A DNA stretch of 64,000 nucleotides from Escallonia rubra (lineage: Eukaryota; Streptophyta; Magnoliopsida; Escalloniales; Escalloniaceae). The translations under genes and the position numbers were made by a program. The notes beneath the pieces were generated by a model. That model did no database searches. It had not been told where the DNA came from and was given only the letters and a program-made list of their open reading frames with translations. How positions within the stretch are numbered: the stretch's first letter is position 1; every line of letters begins with the position of its first letter. Below are positions 33,870 through 46,620 of the stretch, piece after piece. The stretch is from positions 186,001 through 250,000 of the forward strand of contig JAVXUO010001562.1 of the NCBI GenBank assembly GCA_033065855.1. The letters run 5' to 3'.

Positions 33870-36180
33870 GGGTAGCATTTAGGACTCATGCCACGAGAGC
33901 TATGGGAGGGATTGAAAACTAAAGTCTTAGTAACTTTTCATCGACCAAAATAACTTTCTATTACACTTTCAGGTTTGCAAAACGCTCATTTTATTCCACA
34001 CAATTCTTCAAATCTTCGTTATCTAGTGCAAGGTTCCTAGAGCAACCTTGATTATTACCATTGTTCGCCCTATGGTTAGATAACCTATGCTACATCTAGT
34101 TGTGATGAGAAGAACACATTAATCATCTTCTAATGAGTGTTCTGAGTGGATTCTTAGTAGATATATACATACACACTCATGAAGAAAAATTTGAGAAGTT
34201 AGATATATGGATTAAAGTCAAAGAAGCTATAGTGGACATGCTATAGAAGCTTTATCGAATCCAATGTCAAATAGTAACAAAAAAATACATAGGTTAAGTT
34301 ACTCTCAATTATGACTGAACTTTAATATTATGTAACTCGTCTTGGTTTGATGATTATAGCCTAAAATGACCTTAGAACACCTTGTGCATTGTATGTGAGT
34401 TTATAACCTTTCAGACAAGTGTGTTTCTTGAAAATGAGTGAACTTTGAAGCTCACTTATATTTTCTCAAGAATGTTTTTGGAACTAATCTTTTCAATTTT
34501 TTTTATAAAACTTTCATTAGCTTTCCAACGAAAAAAACGGCGGTTCAATCCGATTTTTCTAGAGAAAGTTATACCTTAAATAAGAAAGGGAGTTTCGTGA
34601 TGCAATCGAGAAATTGACCATAAGGGAATGCAGTTGACTACACTGTGAATGCAGTTGACTACACTGTGAATGCAGTCGACTTTATTGACCGTTAGGTAAA
34701 AAATAACAACTAATTTTGTAATAAATCATGTCAAATCTTCCCATAACGGCTATATTTGACATACATCCTATAGAAATGATTTGGACTTCATCATACACCA
34801 TGGAAACCGCATTCAAGCCTCCATTCATTAGAGAAACATCAATGTTCATATATTAAACTTTTTCCTTTTCATCTTCATGATTTTACATAATTAAAGAGAG
34901 CATCTTTGTGAGCAATTATTTTATTGAGAGTGAGCATTCTTTAAGTCAACAATTCTCTCATCTCTCTATTATATTAGAACTTCATTTGTACTCATTTTCT
35001 TTCAAGATGGTTTCTTTGTACACATTTGATCTTTGTAAAATGATTGTAATCAAAGCTTGGTTTTTCAAGTCTTAGGTGAGCTTTGTGGATTCAAGGCTTG
35101 TACTTGGTGTGAGATATCACTAAGTGTTGTAAGAGTTTTGATCTTGATCCAGAAGAAGATTGTTGCTAGTGGATTCTAGTGCTCTTGTAAGGAACTTCCT
35201 TTAAGAAGTGGATGTAGGCTTGAAGGTAGTTTAAGGCGAATCATTTAAAACTCTTTGTCAAGTATCTCTAACTCAATCTCTTTACTTATTACTCTATAAT
35301 TGCTTAAGATTGTGTAGTTAACATCTTTATTGAAGGCTTTGATAAGAAAACTTAATTTCCATGTCTAGATTTGGTTCTCCACATAAATGGAAATCAAGAT
35401 CATCATCGTCATGTTTTAGATCAATATTTAGCAGTGGATTGTTGAAAAATCTAGGATATTTGTTCACCAATGTCAAAAGATAGACCCCCCATTTGCCATT
35501 TTAGATGATCAAATATTTTATTAGTAGCTACGGTTCAATACAGAACTCATCGAGTTTGGTTACCAATGATCGGCATAAAGCATAGCCCAGTCACCGGCAT
35601 AACTCATGAGAGGCTCAACACGCATCGTCCATACGATGAGAGGAGAACTTCAACCATTGAAGATTGTTGTTCGTGGATATGGTAAGCTCAAAATCTTTCG
35701 GTCTACGAGGATACTGGGGCACAACATCACCACATATGTATGTGCTTGACAAACTTCTATATTGGTACCTCAATAATTACATAATTTTGTATAATGAAAT
35801 GGTAATGTGACAGCTCATACTACGTCGAGCTTTGGCAAAGCAATACAGTGTATGTTAGTTGTTATTGATCGATGAATATATTTGATTATTTCAAGTGAGA
35901 AAAAAGAAGATCGACAATCTATAAATATTCAATCTTTGTGAAATGTTTGGAACCTCGTCCGGTTAGACCTTCTTATATCGCTAGAAAATACTGCTCTCTC
36001 TATTTCATTTTATTTCTCTTGTTGACTTTTTACCAATTTAAAAAATAGATCTATGATACGTGAACACAGACCGATTTACTCTATGCTTTTACCCTAAGTT
36101 GATTTCTTGATTCAAAAGTGATAATTGAGTTCTATTCAAAATTGACAGCATAAACCTGGCAAAAAGTTAATGGGACAATT
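33870..36180. other. Intergenic spacer upstream of the SNF2-family gene
   Basis: No open frame with a domain. It holds a 21-bp tandem repeat at 34626. The tone of the region (AATGCAGTTGACT motifs, TGTGTTTCTTG, a T-rich end) recalls long copia LTRs, but no matching second LTR or target duplication was found. The promoter of the gene that starts at 36374 must lie in its right part; no TATA box stands out. Confidence 0.5.
34626..34680. repeat. 21-bp tandem repeat, about 2.6 units
   Basis: GAATGCAGTTGACTACACTGT occurs at 34626-34646 and 34647-34667, followed by a partial third unit with one change (GCAGTCGAC). Confidence 0.85.
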
Positions 36181-36373
36181 TTGAGAAAATCTTTCGCGAA
36201 GGATATTATAAGCAGCGACGGTGCACACGGTGAGCAGCAGAGTACGAGTATTGATATCAAACCGCCTTTCTCTTTGAATACACCTCCTCTAACCAAACCA
36301 AACGGTCGAAGTCGGTACACTCCAAAGCCCAAGAAAACCCAAGAAAACACCCCTCAAGAATCTCCTACCCGTC
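36181..36373 (+). promoter_or_regulatory. 5' leader of the SNF2-family gene
   Basis: The frame of about 64 codons here is open but has no ATG that would extend the protein, and the conserved HIRAN start lies after the ATG at 36374. It is therefore read as 5' UTR. The CCCAAGAAAACCC-type, A/C-rich composition fits a plant leader. Confidence 0.45.
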
Positions 36374-39300
36374 ATGTCTTTCCACTGTCGGCCACTCTCC
36401 GCCGTCGCCGATGAAGACGACGAACCAAGCGACGACTCGCAATCCCAGCCCCCCGACACCTGCCTGGTGGGCTTCGTCATTGCAAACATCGTGGCCCTGC
36501 AGCATTACACTGGCACCATCCGCGGCCGGGAAATGGTGGGACTGGTCCGGGAGCCCTCAAACCCAGACGACCCAAACCCCATCAGAGTGATGAACACGAG
36601 AGCCGAACAAGTGGGTTATGTAGAACGCAACGTGGCGAGGGTCCTGGCCCCGTTAGTCGACGAGGAGTCGATCACTATCGAAGGCATTGTGCCCAACACC
36701 CCGGCCGAAGGGGCCCGGTTTAGGGTCCCATGTCAGATTCACGTGTTTGCTAGAATTAAGGCGCTTCGGAGGGTGAAATCGGCGATTATGCGAGGCGGGT
36801 TGGCTTTGATTTCGGAGAATGAAGCCCCGTTTGGCTTGTCCCAGGCGAGTGTGGCGAAGGAGAGGAGAAGTGTGGACGAGTTATTCAGGATGTGGGATAA
36901 GAATGTGAGGGAGAATGAAGGGTTGGAAGCGATGGAGCCGCCGAAAGACGTGATTGTGACGGAGCTTTTATTGCACCAGAAGGAGGGATTAGGGTGGCTG
37001 GTTCGCAGGGAGATAACTTGCGAGTTACCGCCGTTTTGGGAGGAGAGGGATGGGGATTATCTTAACGTTTTGACGAATTTGATGGCGAGGGCGCGGCCAG
37101 AGCCAATGAGGGGTGGGTTTCTTGCTGACGACATGGGGTTGGGTAAGACTCTCATGCTGCTCTCTTTGATTGCGCTTGATAAATGTGGTAGTTTAGAACC
37201 TGTAGATGTTTCAAAGAATGATGAAATACATGATGCCATTGATGACTGTGAGGATTTGGTTGTTTCAAAACGTAGCAAGTCTAAACAGGGAAAACCGTGT
37301 AAGAAGGCTAGTAATTCGTGGAACAAACGGAAAATTGAAGACTCTGTTCTGGATAGAACTGTCAAGGGAAAGTATTTAGGTGGGTTAGATGGATCTTCAG
37401 ATGCTTTGGAGTTGAGAACGACTTTGATTGTGTGCCCACCGGCGGTGTTTTCATCGTGGATTACCCAGTTGGAACAGCATACTAGACGGGGGAAGTTAAA
37501 TATGTATATGTACTATGGGGTACGGACACAAGATGTCGAGGAGCTCAAAAAGTATGATATTGTTTTGACAAGTTATAGTACTCTAGCTGCGGAAGAGCGA
37601 TGGTTGGAGTCACCCATGAAGAAGATAGAGTGGCGGCGAGTCATTTTGGACGAGGCACATGTCATTAGGAATGCCAATACTCAGCAAAGTCGTGCGGTGA
37701 CTAGTCTCAATTCTAAGCGGAGGTGGGTTGTTACAGGAATACCCATACAGAATGGCTTGCGTGGTTTGTACTCGCTCATGTCCTTTTTGAGGTTTGAGCC
37801 ATTTTGCACTAGAGACTATTGGAATAGATTGGTGCGGCGCCCACTTATTCAGGGGGACGAGAAGGGTCTCCTGCGGCTGCTGGTAAGAACAACTGCTTTG
37901 TTCCCACTTTTATATTTCTTCTTTACTCTGACAATGCTTTTGTCTTCGTTCTTGTTTTTAACTATTGTTTACTCTATTATCGGCAATTCTCTGTGTCAGT
38001 TTTTTTCATATTACTTATTCTAAGTGCCTCTTTCTGCTCCAGCGTAGGATGGCAATATCTATCTGCCCATCTTTTGGGAGCAAATATCTGATTTCTTTGT
38101 CGTTATATTTTTTTTAAACCATCTGCAAGTGCAGCACAAAATTGAAAAGAGTGGGTTCAATTCTGTATTAATACGTGTAATTTTCTTGCCCTACTTGTAA
38201 TCCAGGAATAACTGTTGCTCGGAGAATTTGTTGTTTTTAAATTTGTTTGGGCTTTCTCTTAAGATGTTTTACTGTAAGCAAGTATTTCAGGTTTAAGCTT
38301 GTGTGATATGATTGTTTAGTATTAAAGGAACTTTTTATGTATTTCAATGGTATTTTGTCTCAGCATTCCAGGATGTTGTTTTTGCTGAATCATGGCCTCT
38401 TTATTACCTTCTCTTTGAGTTTATATTCTGTCGCTTGCGCGTTATTACCTTCTCTCGCATGCATTTTGCTCCCTGCACAGTTGGCACACCTGTGCACACA
38501 CATGCATGTGAAGATATACTCACATACGGCTCCCTCCACCAACGAGAAGTTTATAAAAGCACAGTCATCAAAAGGGTGTTCGGATGAAGTGCTGTTTTCT
38601 TGGGTCCTTCCAGTTTGCTGGGGATTGTACTTATGATAAAGGGCATAAGATAGGTTTCCATTCTCTATTCGAGTATTTTTACCATTCTACTTGAATAAGA
38701 AGCACAAAAAACATACTTCCTTGTTAGATTTTTCATGGTGCTTGACTTCTTGTTAGGTTTTGTTGGTTACGGATCTCTCTTGCCACGTAACACGAAAGAG
38801 ACATTATTTGCAACTTGAACTTTTGGAGCTACATTTTGTCAAGGGGGTGAGCATTACAGTAGGATAGCGAACTTGATGATTTCTCATTTCGACATACTTT
38901 TTGCAACGTGTCAATTTGTTTCTCACTTCTTGGACAGGGGCGTTGATGTTGTGAAATTCGTGATGGCCTCTCTGTGTTGTTCCTCAATTTCTGGGTTATC
39001 ATAATCAGAACTTCCATATGGGGTGATGTTTATAGGATTATAGGTGTTGTAGGACAACGTAATCAACAGCTAATTATGTCCTCGTGTGGCTTTTGATATC
39101 TTTCTGAATGCTGAAAGAAACTGTGTTGATACGTGATCCATGTTTTGTTTTGACTATTGTTTTGCTTTTACCTGCAAGGGTGTGGGTACTTGGTGCTGGG
39201 TTTTGTTTTTCTTGGAAAACTATGATGGTCACAGTGTCTTCTGCTCAATCTGCTTATATTACTCTGGTTTCATTTCATCTAGGTTCTAATGGGAGCAATT

Positions 39301-42300
39301 TCCTTGAAGAGAAGTAAGGACAACACCTTGATTGGGTTGCCACCTAAAACAGTGGAGACTTGCTATGTGGATCTCTTTGAAGAAGAACGTGAACTCTATG
39401 ATCAAATGGAGGGAGAGGCTAAGAAGTTTGTTCAGGTTTATTTCTCTGCTGATAGAGTAACGAGTAATTTGTTCCCTCTACTCAGCATAATCTTACGTCT
39501 TCGCCAGATATGTACCAATGTAGCGTTATGTCCTTCAGATCTCAGAGCATCAATTCTGTCAAGTAATATTGAAGGTATGTTATGACGATTCCTCTCGGTT
39601 ATATCTTCCATTTTCACATTTTCATGCATTAATATTTTAGGAAATGTTTTGAAGATAATCACAGTTCTTCGATATTCTTCTACGAGGCCAAATATTCCTA
39701 CAAAAAATATGAAGGCCAGATAATGGGGTCCTTCTGTCTGATATGATGGACCTTGATATAGGTTGTTAGACAACAATGAGCTACTATTTTTGGATACATG
39801 CTTATTGCATGAGAGTGGGAACAAATAGCATACTTAGGAAACTCTTAATTGGCTTGTGCCCTATGATAGTTTGGATTCGAAACCTGCAATGTCATGCAAG
39901 ATTTCAGTGTGCAACTAATTGCATAGTGATGAAATATTGAGGTAGTTTTTTTTTTTGGGATGGGGAGTAGTTCTGTTGATGATGATGGCACTTCTTGGCC
40001 GAGAAAGAGAGTGATGGGAGGGTGGCTAATGGTGTGCTGTTCACAGTCGTGTCAGCTGTTGATGATGGTGGGATTGCCGCCAGTTAGGTTTATGTTGAAG
40101 TCAATGCTGTAAACGAATTATCTGTTTCCGGTAGGTAGTGCCCAAGGCATGAGGTTCCTGCAAGTGCAGTTCGCTACCTTAACCCCATTTGTGGAGGCGC
40201 TTTTTGGGTGTTTCAACCCCATGGCCTTCGTGCCACAATGGAGGAACCTTACTGTTACATTAATGGTCATTCTCTTTTCAAGTTCTGGTGGAGATGGAAG
40301 TTCCTTTTTTTTAACTGCACAAGGTAGTGGTTGACTGCGGTTCACCGTGCTTGATTGTTTGTTATGCGTGGAAGGTGATAGATGGTGCTGATGTTTTGGG
40401 GAATGAAGAATTGAAAGAGAAGTGGATAATAAAATAGAAAATGTAATTGAGACAGAACATAGTTAATGAAAGACTTAAATGTCACGCCAAAAATGCTCTA
40501 TATGAGAGATAATTAGCAAAGCATGGTAAAGAATTGATAGTTGTGTTATAAAAAACTCATTCCTGAATCGGAAAATGTTCACAAACAGGTCTTTATACAA
40601 AAGCATTAAGAGAGACGTGATTTTATAAGACGAAAATGAGACATGAGGGATCATTTGGTAGAAAACGATACATGTAGAATTTATAGGCAAGATACCAAAA
40701 ATTGTTAGAAGTTGAAGAAAGAAACCAAATTGATTAATCAAGGTTTTATTTAAATGTCGAGTTGGTGAGAAGGCAAGGAGCTGGTTGGAGAAGACGAAAG
40801 TTAGACAAATGAAAATGAAAGAAGGGTTTTCCCCAGGGTAGAAATGGTTGTTCCCTGTTTTTATGTTTCTTTTTTCTGTAGAGTGGACAGGTGAAGGAAC
40901 TTAAAACAGCGTATTGAAGATGACTGAAAGTCACAATGCTCCAAAGTAGGCAATAATCGAGTAGAATATTAAGAAGCAGAAGGAAGGGAGGTGGATGGAA
41001 GGAAGAAGCAGAAAAGGTGAGGATCAAGGACATATGGAGTGAGAGAGAAGAAAGCTGTAAATGGTTGGAGTTCAGGTATTAGAGAATGAGCCAGCAATCT
41101 GTGTCGTGCTTTAACACACTCCTCAGTCCTCACGTCCAAGCCCTGACTGTTCATAGAGGGATTAGATTAAAGGTGCTGGCCAGGGTACAAAATGAAGTGC
41201 TTAGAAGGCATGAATATAAAGAGGGGCGAAATGCAAAGGCTCTTGGTCTGTCAAGTTACTTTTTACTTTCAAAACTTCATGAAACTGTTGAACGAAGTTA
41301 GAAAACGAGATAATTTTTTTTTTTAATAAGGCATGAATGTGAAAGGGGGCCCAATGCACTTTGAGACTTAGCTTGGAATTAAATTTGAGAAATCTAATGA
41401 AACTGTTCCTTATCCGTTCCTTTGGTACCAATCTAGCAGAACTATTTAGCACATGGGTAGCATTGCTTAAGTACTTGTGTGCCTTGCGAATAACCATCTT
41501 AAAATATCTGAACTTACCCAAAAAGGGCTGCATACAATGAGACATTGAAGGTACATCAGTTGCCAAGTATTTCACCTTGACTAGTTTTATGACATCCTAA
41601 CTTCCTGAATGGTCCACTCTGCGTCTTGGTTGACCGGACAGATATTGAGAGAGCTACTATCACTTTGATGAATTTTTTTTTACTAGAAGCACCTTGTTAA
41701 CTAGTTAGCATAAGAGTTAGAATGCACTGATGAAGTTTGAACTTCTTTGCATGTTTATTTCCATTCTTTGGCCGTAGAATTGTTTGCATGTCAGGTCATC
41801 ATATGAAGTTCTTTGCGAGTTATTTAATTGCACTATACTGAACTTGAGTTTAAAAATTAAGTACCTTAGCAACGTGGATTAGATTCACCAGAGTGATAGG
41901 CCTGATGCTAATTTGGTCTTTTTAGAACGGGGTTGGGATAACCCTTGGGTTCTAGAAATTAAGGGGTAATGTTGAAAGCATTAAGCACTTCAAAGTGCAT
42001 ACACATAGCATCTATGCCGCTGGTGTGGAGTTTTGGCAGAATTATAAGCAGCCTAGAAAAGAGGATTGGGTCTTTCTTTTGTCTGAAAGGTTAGAGCAAG
42101 AGCTGGGCGGCAAGCAGAGAGTTTCAATTTCTGACCAAGTATGATTCTTGGTTGAAAGTGAAAAAGGTTGGGCGAGTTTTTGTTCCGTCAGCTCTTTGTG
42201 CCTTTGTGACTTTTCTTTTTGAAGCATACTTAGTGCACTTGATGGCACTCCATCCTTTCTGTTTCGGAGTAACTGCGTCCTATGCAAAAAGTTATAGCTT

Positions 42301-44855
42301 AGTACTGATATATGGAGTACTAGCAAATACAAGAATAACATGACAAATATGTATCTTTTTCTTTCCGTCTGTGTGTTTGTACTTGGAAATGAGATTATAT
42401 GGGCACAGGTTCTTTATTGTTAAGTAGTGAAATGCCACCTGACATACTTGGGCGTCGTACGACCTGCACCAGAATCCTTCTTTTCTCTGGCTAAAATTAT
42501 GCACATATCAGAAGTTTACTCTTATCCTTATCCAGGAGATAGCTTGTAGGATTATGAACATCTAAGAACGAATGACCATACCCTACTCATATCTCACAAT
42601 TTTGGTTGGTGCTCCCTGAGACTCCCTATTACAAGCAAGATCTTGATCGTAATGGTTTGGTTGAATGTTGTCTCCTTATATTGGACTATGACATCAAAAC
42701 GTTGCCTTAGAGCTGCTAACATGAAAGCGCTTTTCATACAATCTTGAGTAGACAATAGACTTGATACGCATTGATTGAGAGATTTTCCTGCTTATTTTGA
42801 ACCTAGTTTAACCTTAGCAGAAAGTCGAAAGCACTAAGAGAAATGTATTTACTCTTTAAGTTGCACTTCTTTGATATTGAGAATAACTTAGGTAATTATC
42901 TTTTTGATTATACCTGTTGTGGGGAGTTCTCAGCATGTATGTTAGCTTAGATCTAGTAGGCAAGAGATTCTACACCAAGTAAATCATCTCCTTGGTTTTT
43001 TAGTGACAATGTACCATTTTGGAGTTTGAACTTTGTCGATTTAAGGCTAGTTAGATAAAATTAGTTTACTGACTTGTTACTTGGCCAGTGAAAAGTTTTA
43101 GCAATTCACATATATCTACATTGTAGATTCTTAGAACCTCTCTCCCTGAATGTTACTAGCTCAGGATTCTAATGAACAAATGCCGCAACGGAAAAAATAG
43201 AGGATAAACTAGTTATGAACCAGCGTAATGAAGCGTAATGACACGAATGAATTTACAGATCTTTCTGTTTCCTTGGAGGTGAACAATAAACTATTATTTT
43301 TTTTCATTTTTGACTAGTATGGAGTGTTCTAAAACGTACAAGTGACATGTGTGAGTTTACAAAATTTTCAGTTGCTTGGAAGGTGAATTGCATGTTAGAA
43401 TATTCTCTTCTTGGAATTACGTTTAGTGTTCTAAATGCTTAAACCAGCACAGTTGCGGTTTCATTGGGACATGGATTTGGCTTTGACTTTGTATTCTCTG
43501 ATTTTTATTTTCTGCCTTATTATGTTTTTTTCCGAGTAGCAGTACTGTGAAAAACTAAGTAAAGACCTTCACGTGCCATGTTTGGAACTTTTGAGCACGT
43601 GCTCCTGCCATCCTGTTCTGTTCTTTTGATGTGATCTTTGCTTGTCTTTACTAGCTTGTAAGAGCCATGGTAATTCATGTACTGACAGCTGGTACTCTGC
43701 TCAGACCATCATGGCAACTAATCATTGATATCAGATGTACTTTATATGGTATGCTGAATGTACATTCTGCTGGGCTTATAGTTTTCTATTCTAACAATAG
43801 GTTTTAGGGGGCCTAGAAGTTTAGAACACGTTATAGAAAAAAGTAATGACACTGATGCAACTCGAAGAAACGTGATTATATTAGAGGGTTGATATTTTGT
43901 TCCTTGTTGCTTGCTTATTTGCTAGTTGCTGTTATTGACAAGGGCTTTGATGCTGTCATTGGCAGAGTTTGTGTTTGTAACTATATACGTTTACACTTTT
44001 GGTGTTATTTACTTATGATGGAGTACTTGAAGTTTGTAAATTTATCTTAAAGCAGATGTATCTAACAACCCAGAGTTGCTGAAAAAGATGGTATCTATCC
44101 TACAAGATGGGGAAGATTTTGACTGTCCAATTTGCATTTTGCCGCCAACTGATATCATTATTACATGCTGTGCTCACGTCTTTTGCCGCTCCTGCATTCT
44201 CAAAACGCTAAGACGCTCTAAACCCTGCTGCCCACTCTGCCGCCGTCCACTCTCGGAATCTGATATCTTCTCATCCCCACCAGAAACTTCGAATGTTGAT
44301 AACACTGGATCTCTGTCTTCAGCAATTTCCTCCAAAGTGGCCGCTCTCTTGAAACTTCTTAGCGCATCAAGGGATCAGTCCCCAGCAAAAAAATCTATCG
44401 TGTTCTCACAATTCACGAGGATGCTGATTTTACTCGAAGAACCACTAAGAGCAGCTGGCTTTAAGACATTGCGTTTGGATGGGTCAATGAATGCAAAACA
44501 GAGAGCTCAAGTAATAGATGATTTTGGTGTTCCGACATCTGATGGTCCCACAATTATGCTTGCAAGTCTCAAAGCATCCAGTACTGGCATAAATCTTACC
44601 GCTGCATCTTATGTTTACTTGATGGAGCCTTGGTGGAACCCAACAGTTGAGCAACAGGCCATCGACCGGGTCCACCGAATTGGGCAGAAAGAGGACGTAA
44701 AGATTGTGAGAATGATTGCACGAAACAGCATTGACGAGAGGATATTGGAGCTGCAAGAAAGAAAGAAGCTCGCACGAGAGGCTTTAAGCGGGGAGGGCTC
44801 GAAGGATCAGAAGGAGGTTAACATAGATGACCTTTGGAGCTTGATGTTCTTCTGA
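36374..44855 (+). CDS. SMARCA3L1: HIRAN-SNF2-RING helicase, HLTF/RAD5 class (SMARCA3-like 1)
   Basis: Three coding exons: 36374-37882, 39283-39574 and 44056-44855. All junctions are GT-AG and phases match, giving 866 residues. Domains in order: HIRAN (about 30-125, GFVIANIVALQHYTG) for DNA 3' ends; SNF2 ATPase with GFLADDMGLGKTL (248-260), DEAH (426-429) and TGIPIQN (454-460, where TGTPIQN is usual); C3HC4 RING (624-662, CPIC...CPLC), which sits inside the helicase as in HLTF and yeast Rad5; and helicase C (about 700-835) with SIVFSQF, RLDGSM and HRIGQK. By family knowledge such proteins are nuclear ATP-dependent DNA translocases and ubiquitin ligases acting in replication-fork repair; this copy's role is inferred. 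The exon 1 frame stays open 47 codons into intron 1, but the next exon joins exactly at the GT. No break is seen, so it should be functional. The closest named relative I recall is Arabidopsis At5g05130. Confidence 0.93.
37883..39282 (+). other. Intron 1 of the SNF2-family gene
   Basis: 1,400 bp, starting GTAAGAAC and ending TTTCATCTAG, phase 0, T-rich. Joining its flanks gives RLL|VLMGAISLKR, continuous with the family sequence. No other gene or element is recognised in it. Confidence 0.85.
39575..44055 (+). other. Intron 2 of the SNF2-family gene, 4.5 kb
   Basis: Starts GTATGTTATG and ends TCTTAAAGCAG, phase 1; the split codon becomes GAT. The intron is long for a plant. Around 39950-40380 it has a somewhat GC-richer stretch with GATGATGG repeats, and near 40960-41020 a GGAAGG-rich stretch. 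No transposase, RT or clear TIR was found, so any inserted element is decayed. Confidence 0.85.
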
Positions 44856-45300
44856 GTACTACTGTGTCTACAATCATATGCACGCACTCTGTGACAGTTG
44901 TTCAGTAGATGTATATGTTTCCTATAACAACACAGCTTTTGACGTGCATTACCACCCATGCATAAAAACTTGCAATTTTTTAAAACGTGGCGACTGGAAA
45001 ATTCCGAGCTCATAACCAGTCGAGCCCTAATTCGACCAGTCGGTGGCACCGAGAAGAAGGGTCGTGTCTAATGGTGACTGATTTAAAACCCCTGAACTAG
45101 CGAAAGCCAGGAAAAACAAGGGAATCCGAAAAGTGGTGCGTTGTGGCCAGAGACCTCTTTCAGTGTCGAGGCATTTTTGGTGTCTATTTGGGGCGAGGAC
45201 GATCATGGGTTTGAGATTGGAAAATGACTTGCTGGTTTCAAAACCGTAAGTTATTCTTCTGTATTTTTGCTGTGATTTGGGGCGAGGACGATCATGTTAT
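44856..45300. other. 3' flank of the SNF2-family gene
   Basis: Contains the presumed 3' UTR. A 20-bp phrase, TTGGGGCGAGGACGATCATG, occurs at about 45187 and 45277, 90 bp apart. Nothing else is recognised. Confidence 0.4.
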
Positions 45301-46575
45301 TTTAAAGTGTTTTTGAGGTGTTAATAATCAAAATTAGGGCCGAATGTACGAGTGTATTGATTAGGTAGAGTTTTATAAGGTGTATGATTGGTTTCTTAGT
45401 TTTATAAAGTTTACAAATACTGGATAAATTATACCTACGAAATTTTCAATAGTAAATGATAGGCTAAAGTTAAATAATAAGGGAAAAAAAGAAAAGAACA
45501 TCAAAACAAAGGTGGAAAAAGAAAAGAATACCAAAACAAATAGGATTTTTGAATAATCAAAATTAGGGCTTAATATACGAGTGTATGAGTATAGTGATTA
45601 TGTAGAGTTTCATAAGGTGTATGATTGCCTTTTTATTTTGTAAGGTTTACAAATATAGGGTAAATTATACCTACAAATTTTCTAATAATAAATCATAAGA
45701 AAGAGTTAAATATGGTAGAAAAGAAAAAGGACATCAAAACAGATATGATTCTTGAATTGTATATATCCAATTTAAAAAAGTTGGTCTCTAAATGAAGAGA
45801 TTAATTAAGTTGGGGAGACTATCACATGTAAAGTTGAAGTATATGTGACAAAAGGAGAAGATTCCTAAACAAATCCTATGTGGCGCAAAGATAGAGTTCT
45901 AAAAATCATGTTACTCTAAAGTGCTTTTGAGGTGTTAATAATCAAAATTAGGGCCTAATATACAAGTATAGTGATTAGCTAGAGTTTTATAAGGTGTATG
46001 ATTGTCTTCTTATTTTTATAAAGTTTATAAATAAAGGATAAATTATACCTACGAATTTTTTAATAATAAATTATAAGAAATAGTCAAATAAATAAGGTAG
46101 GAAAAGAAAAAAACACCAAAACAAAGGTGGGAAAAGAAAAGAACACCAAAGCAAATAGGATTCTTGAATCCTATAAGGTATTAATAATCAAAATTAGGGC
46201 CTAATATATAAGTATAGTGATTAGGTAGAGTTTTATAAGGTGTATGATTCGCTTCTTAATTTTATAAACTTTACAAATATAGCGTAATTATACCTACGCA
46301 TTTTCTAATAATAAAAATCATAGGAAAGTGTTAAATAGGGTAGAAAAGAAAAAAGATACCAAAACAAATAAGATTCTTGAATTGTACATATCTAATTTAA
46401 AAAAGATGGATTCTAACGAAGAGATCTATTAAGTTAGAGAAGTATTAAATGCAAAGTTGAAGCTTACGTGGCAAAAGGAGAAGGTTCCTAAAAAATTCTA
46501 CGTGTCGCAAAGATAGAGTTCTAAAAATCCTACATATCACAATTTTAAACGAAAGTTTCAGCTATATATATATAT
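45300..46575. repeat. AT-rich repeat cluster A (four diverged copies)
   Basis: The phrase TTAATAATCAAAATTAGGGC and what follows (GTATAGTGATTAGGTAGAG, TTATAAGGTGTATGATTG, TAAATTATACCTACGAATTT, then an ACACCAAAACAAA block) recurs starting near 45317, 45550, 45935 and 46180. Copies are about 75-90% similar by eye. The array is non-coding and may be Helitron-derived; see 46576. Confidence 0.75.
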
Positions 46576-46620
46576 ACTAGTTCAGTAATTCGGACAATGC
46601 CTGGGTGAGTTATATTTAAA
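46576..46620 (-). repeat. Possible Helitron 3' terminus
   Basis: Read on the minus strand, a degenerate hairpin (CCCAGGCATTGTCCG) is followed by AATTACTGAACTAGT. Plant Helitrons end in a short hairpin then CTRRT next to a T, often in TA-rich DNA as here. No Rep/helicase gene and no matching TC start were found, so this is tentative. Confidence 0.3.

Noticed and set aside
33900-35500. Solo LTR of a long copia element
   Set aside because: The style is suggestive but no TG/CA borders with a 5-bp duplication could be fixed.
36181-36414. 77-codon frame overlapping the SNF2-family gene start
   Set aside because: It begins at a non-ATG codon, lies mostly in the leader and is out of frame with the conserved protein.
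41201-41575. 124-codon minus-strand frame inside intron 2
   Set aside because: No domain, low-complexity surroundings and antisense to the host intron.
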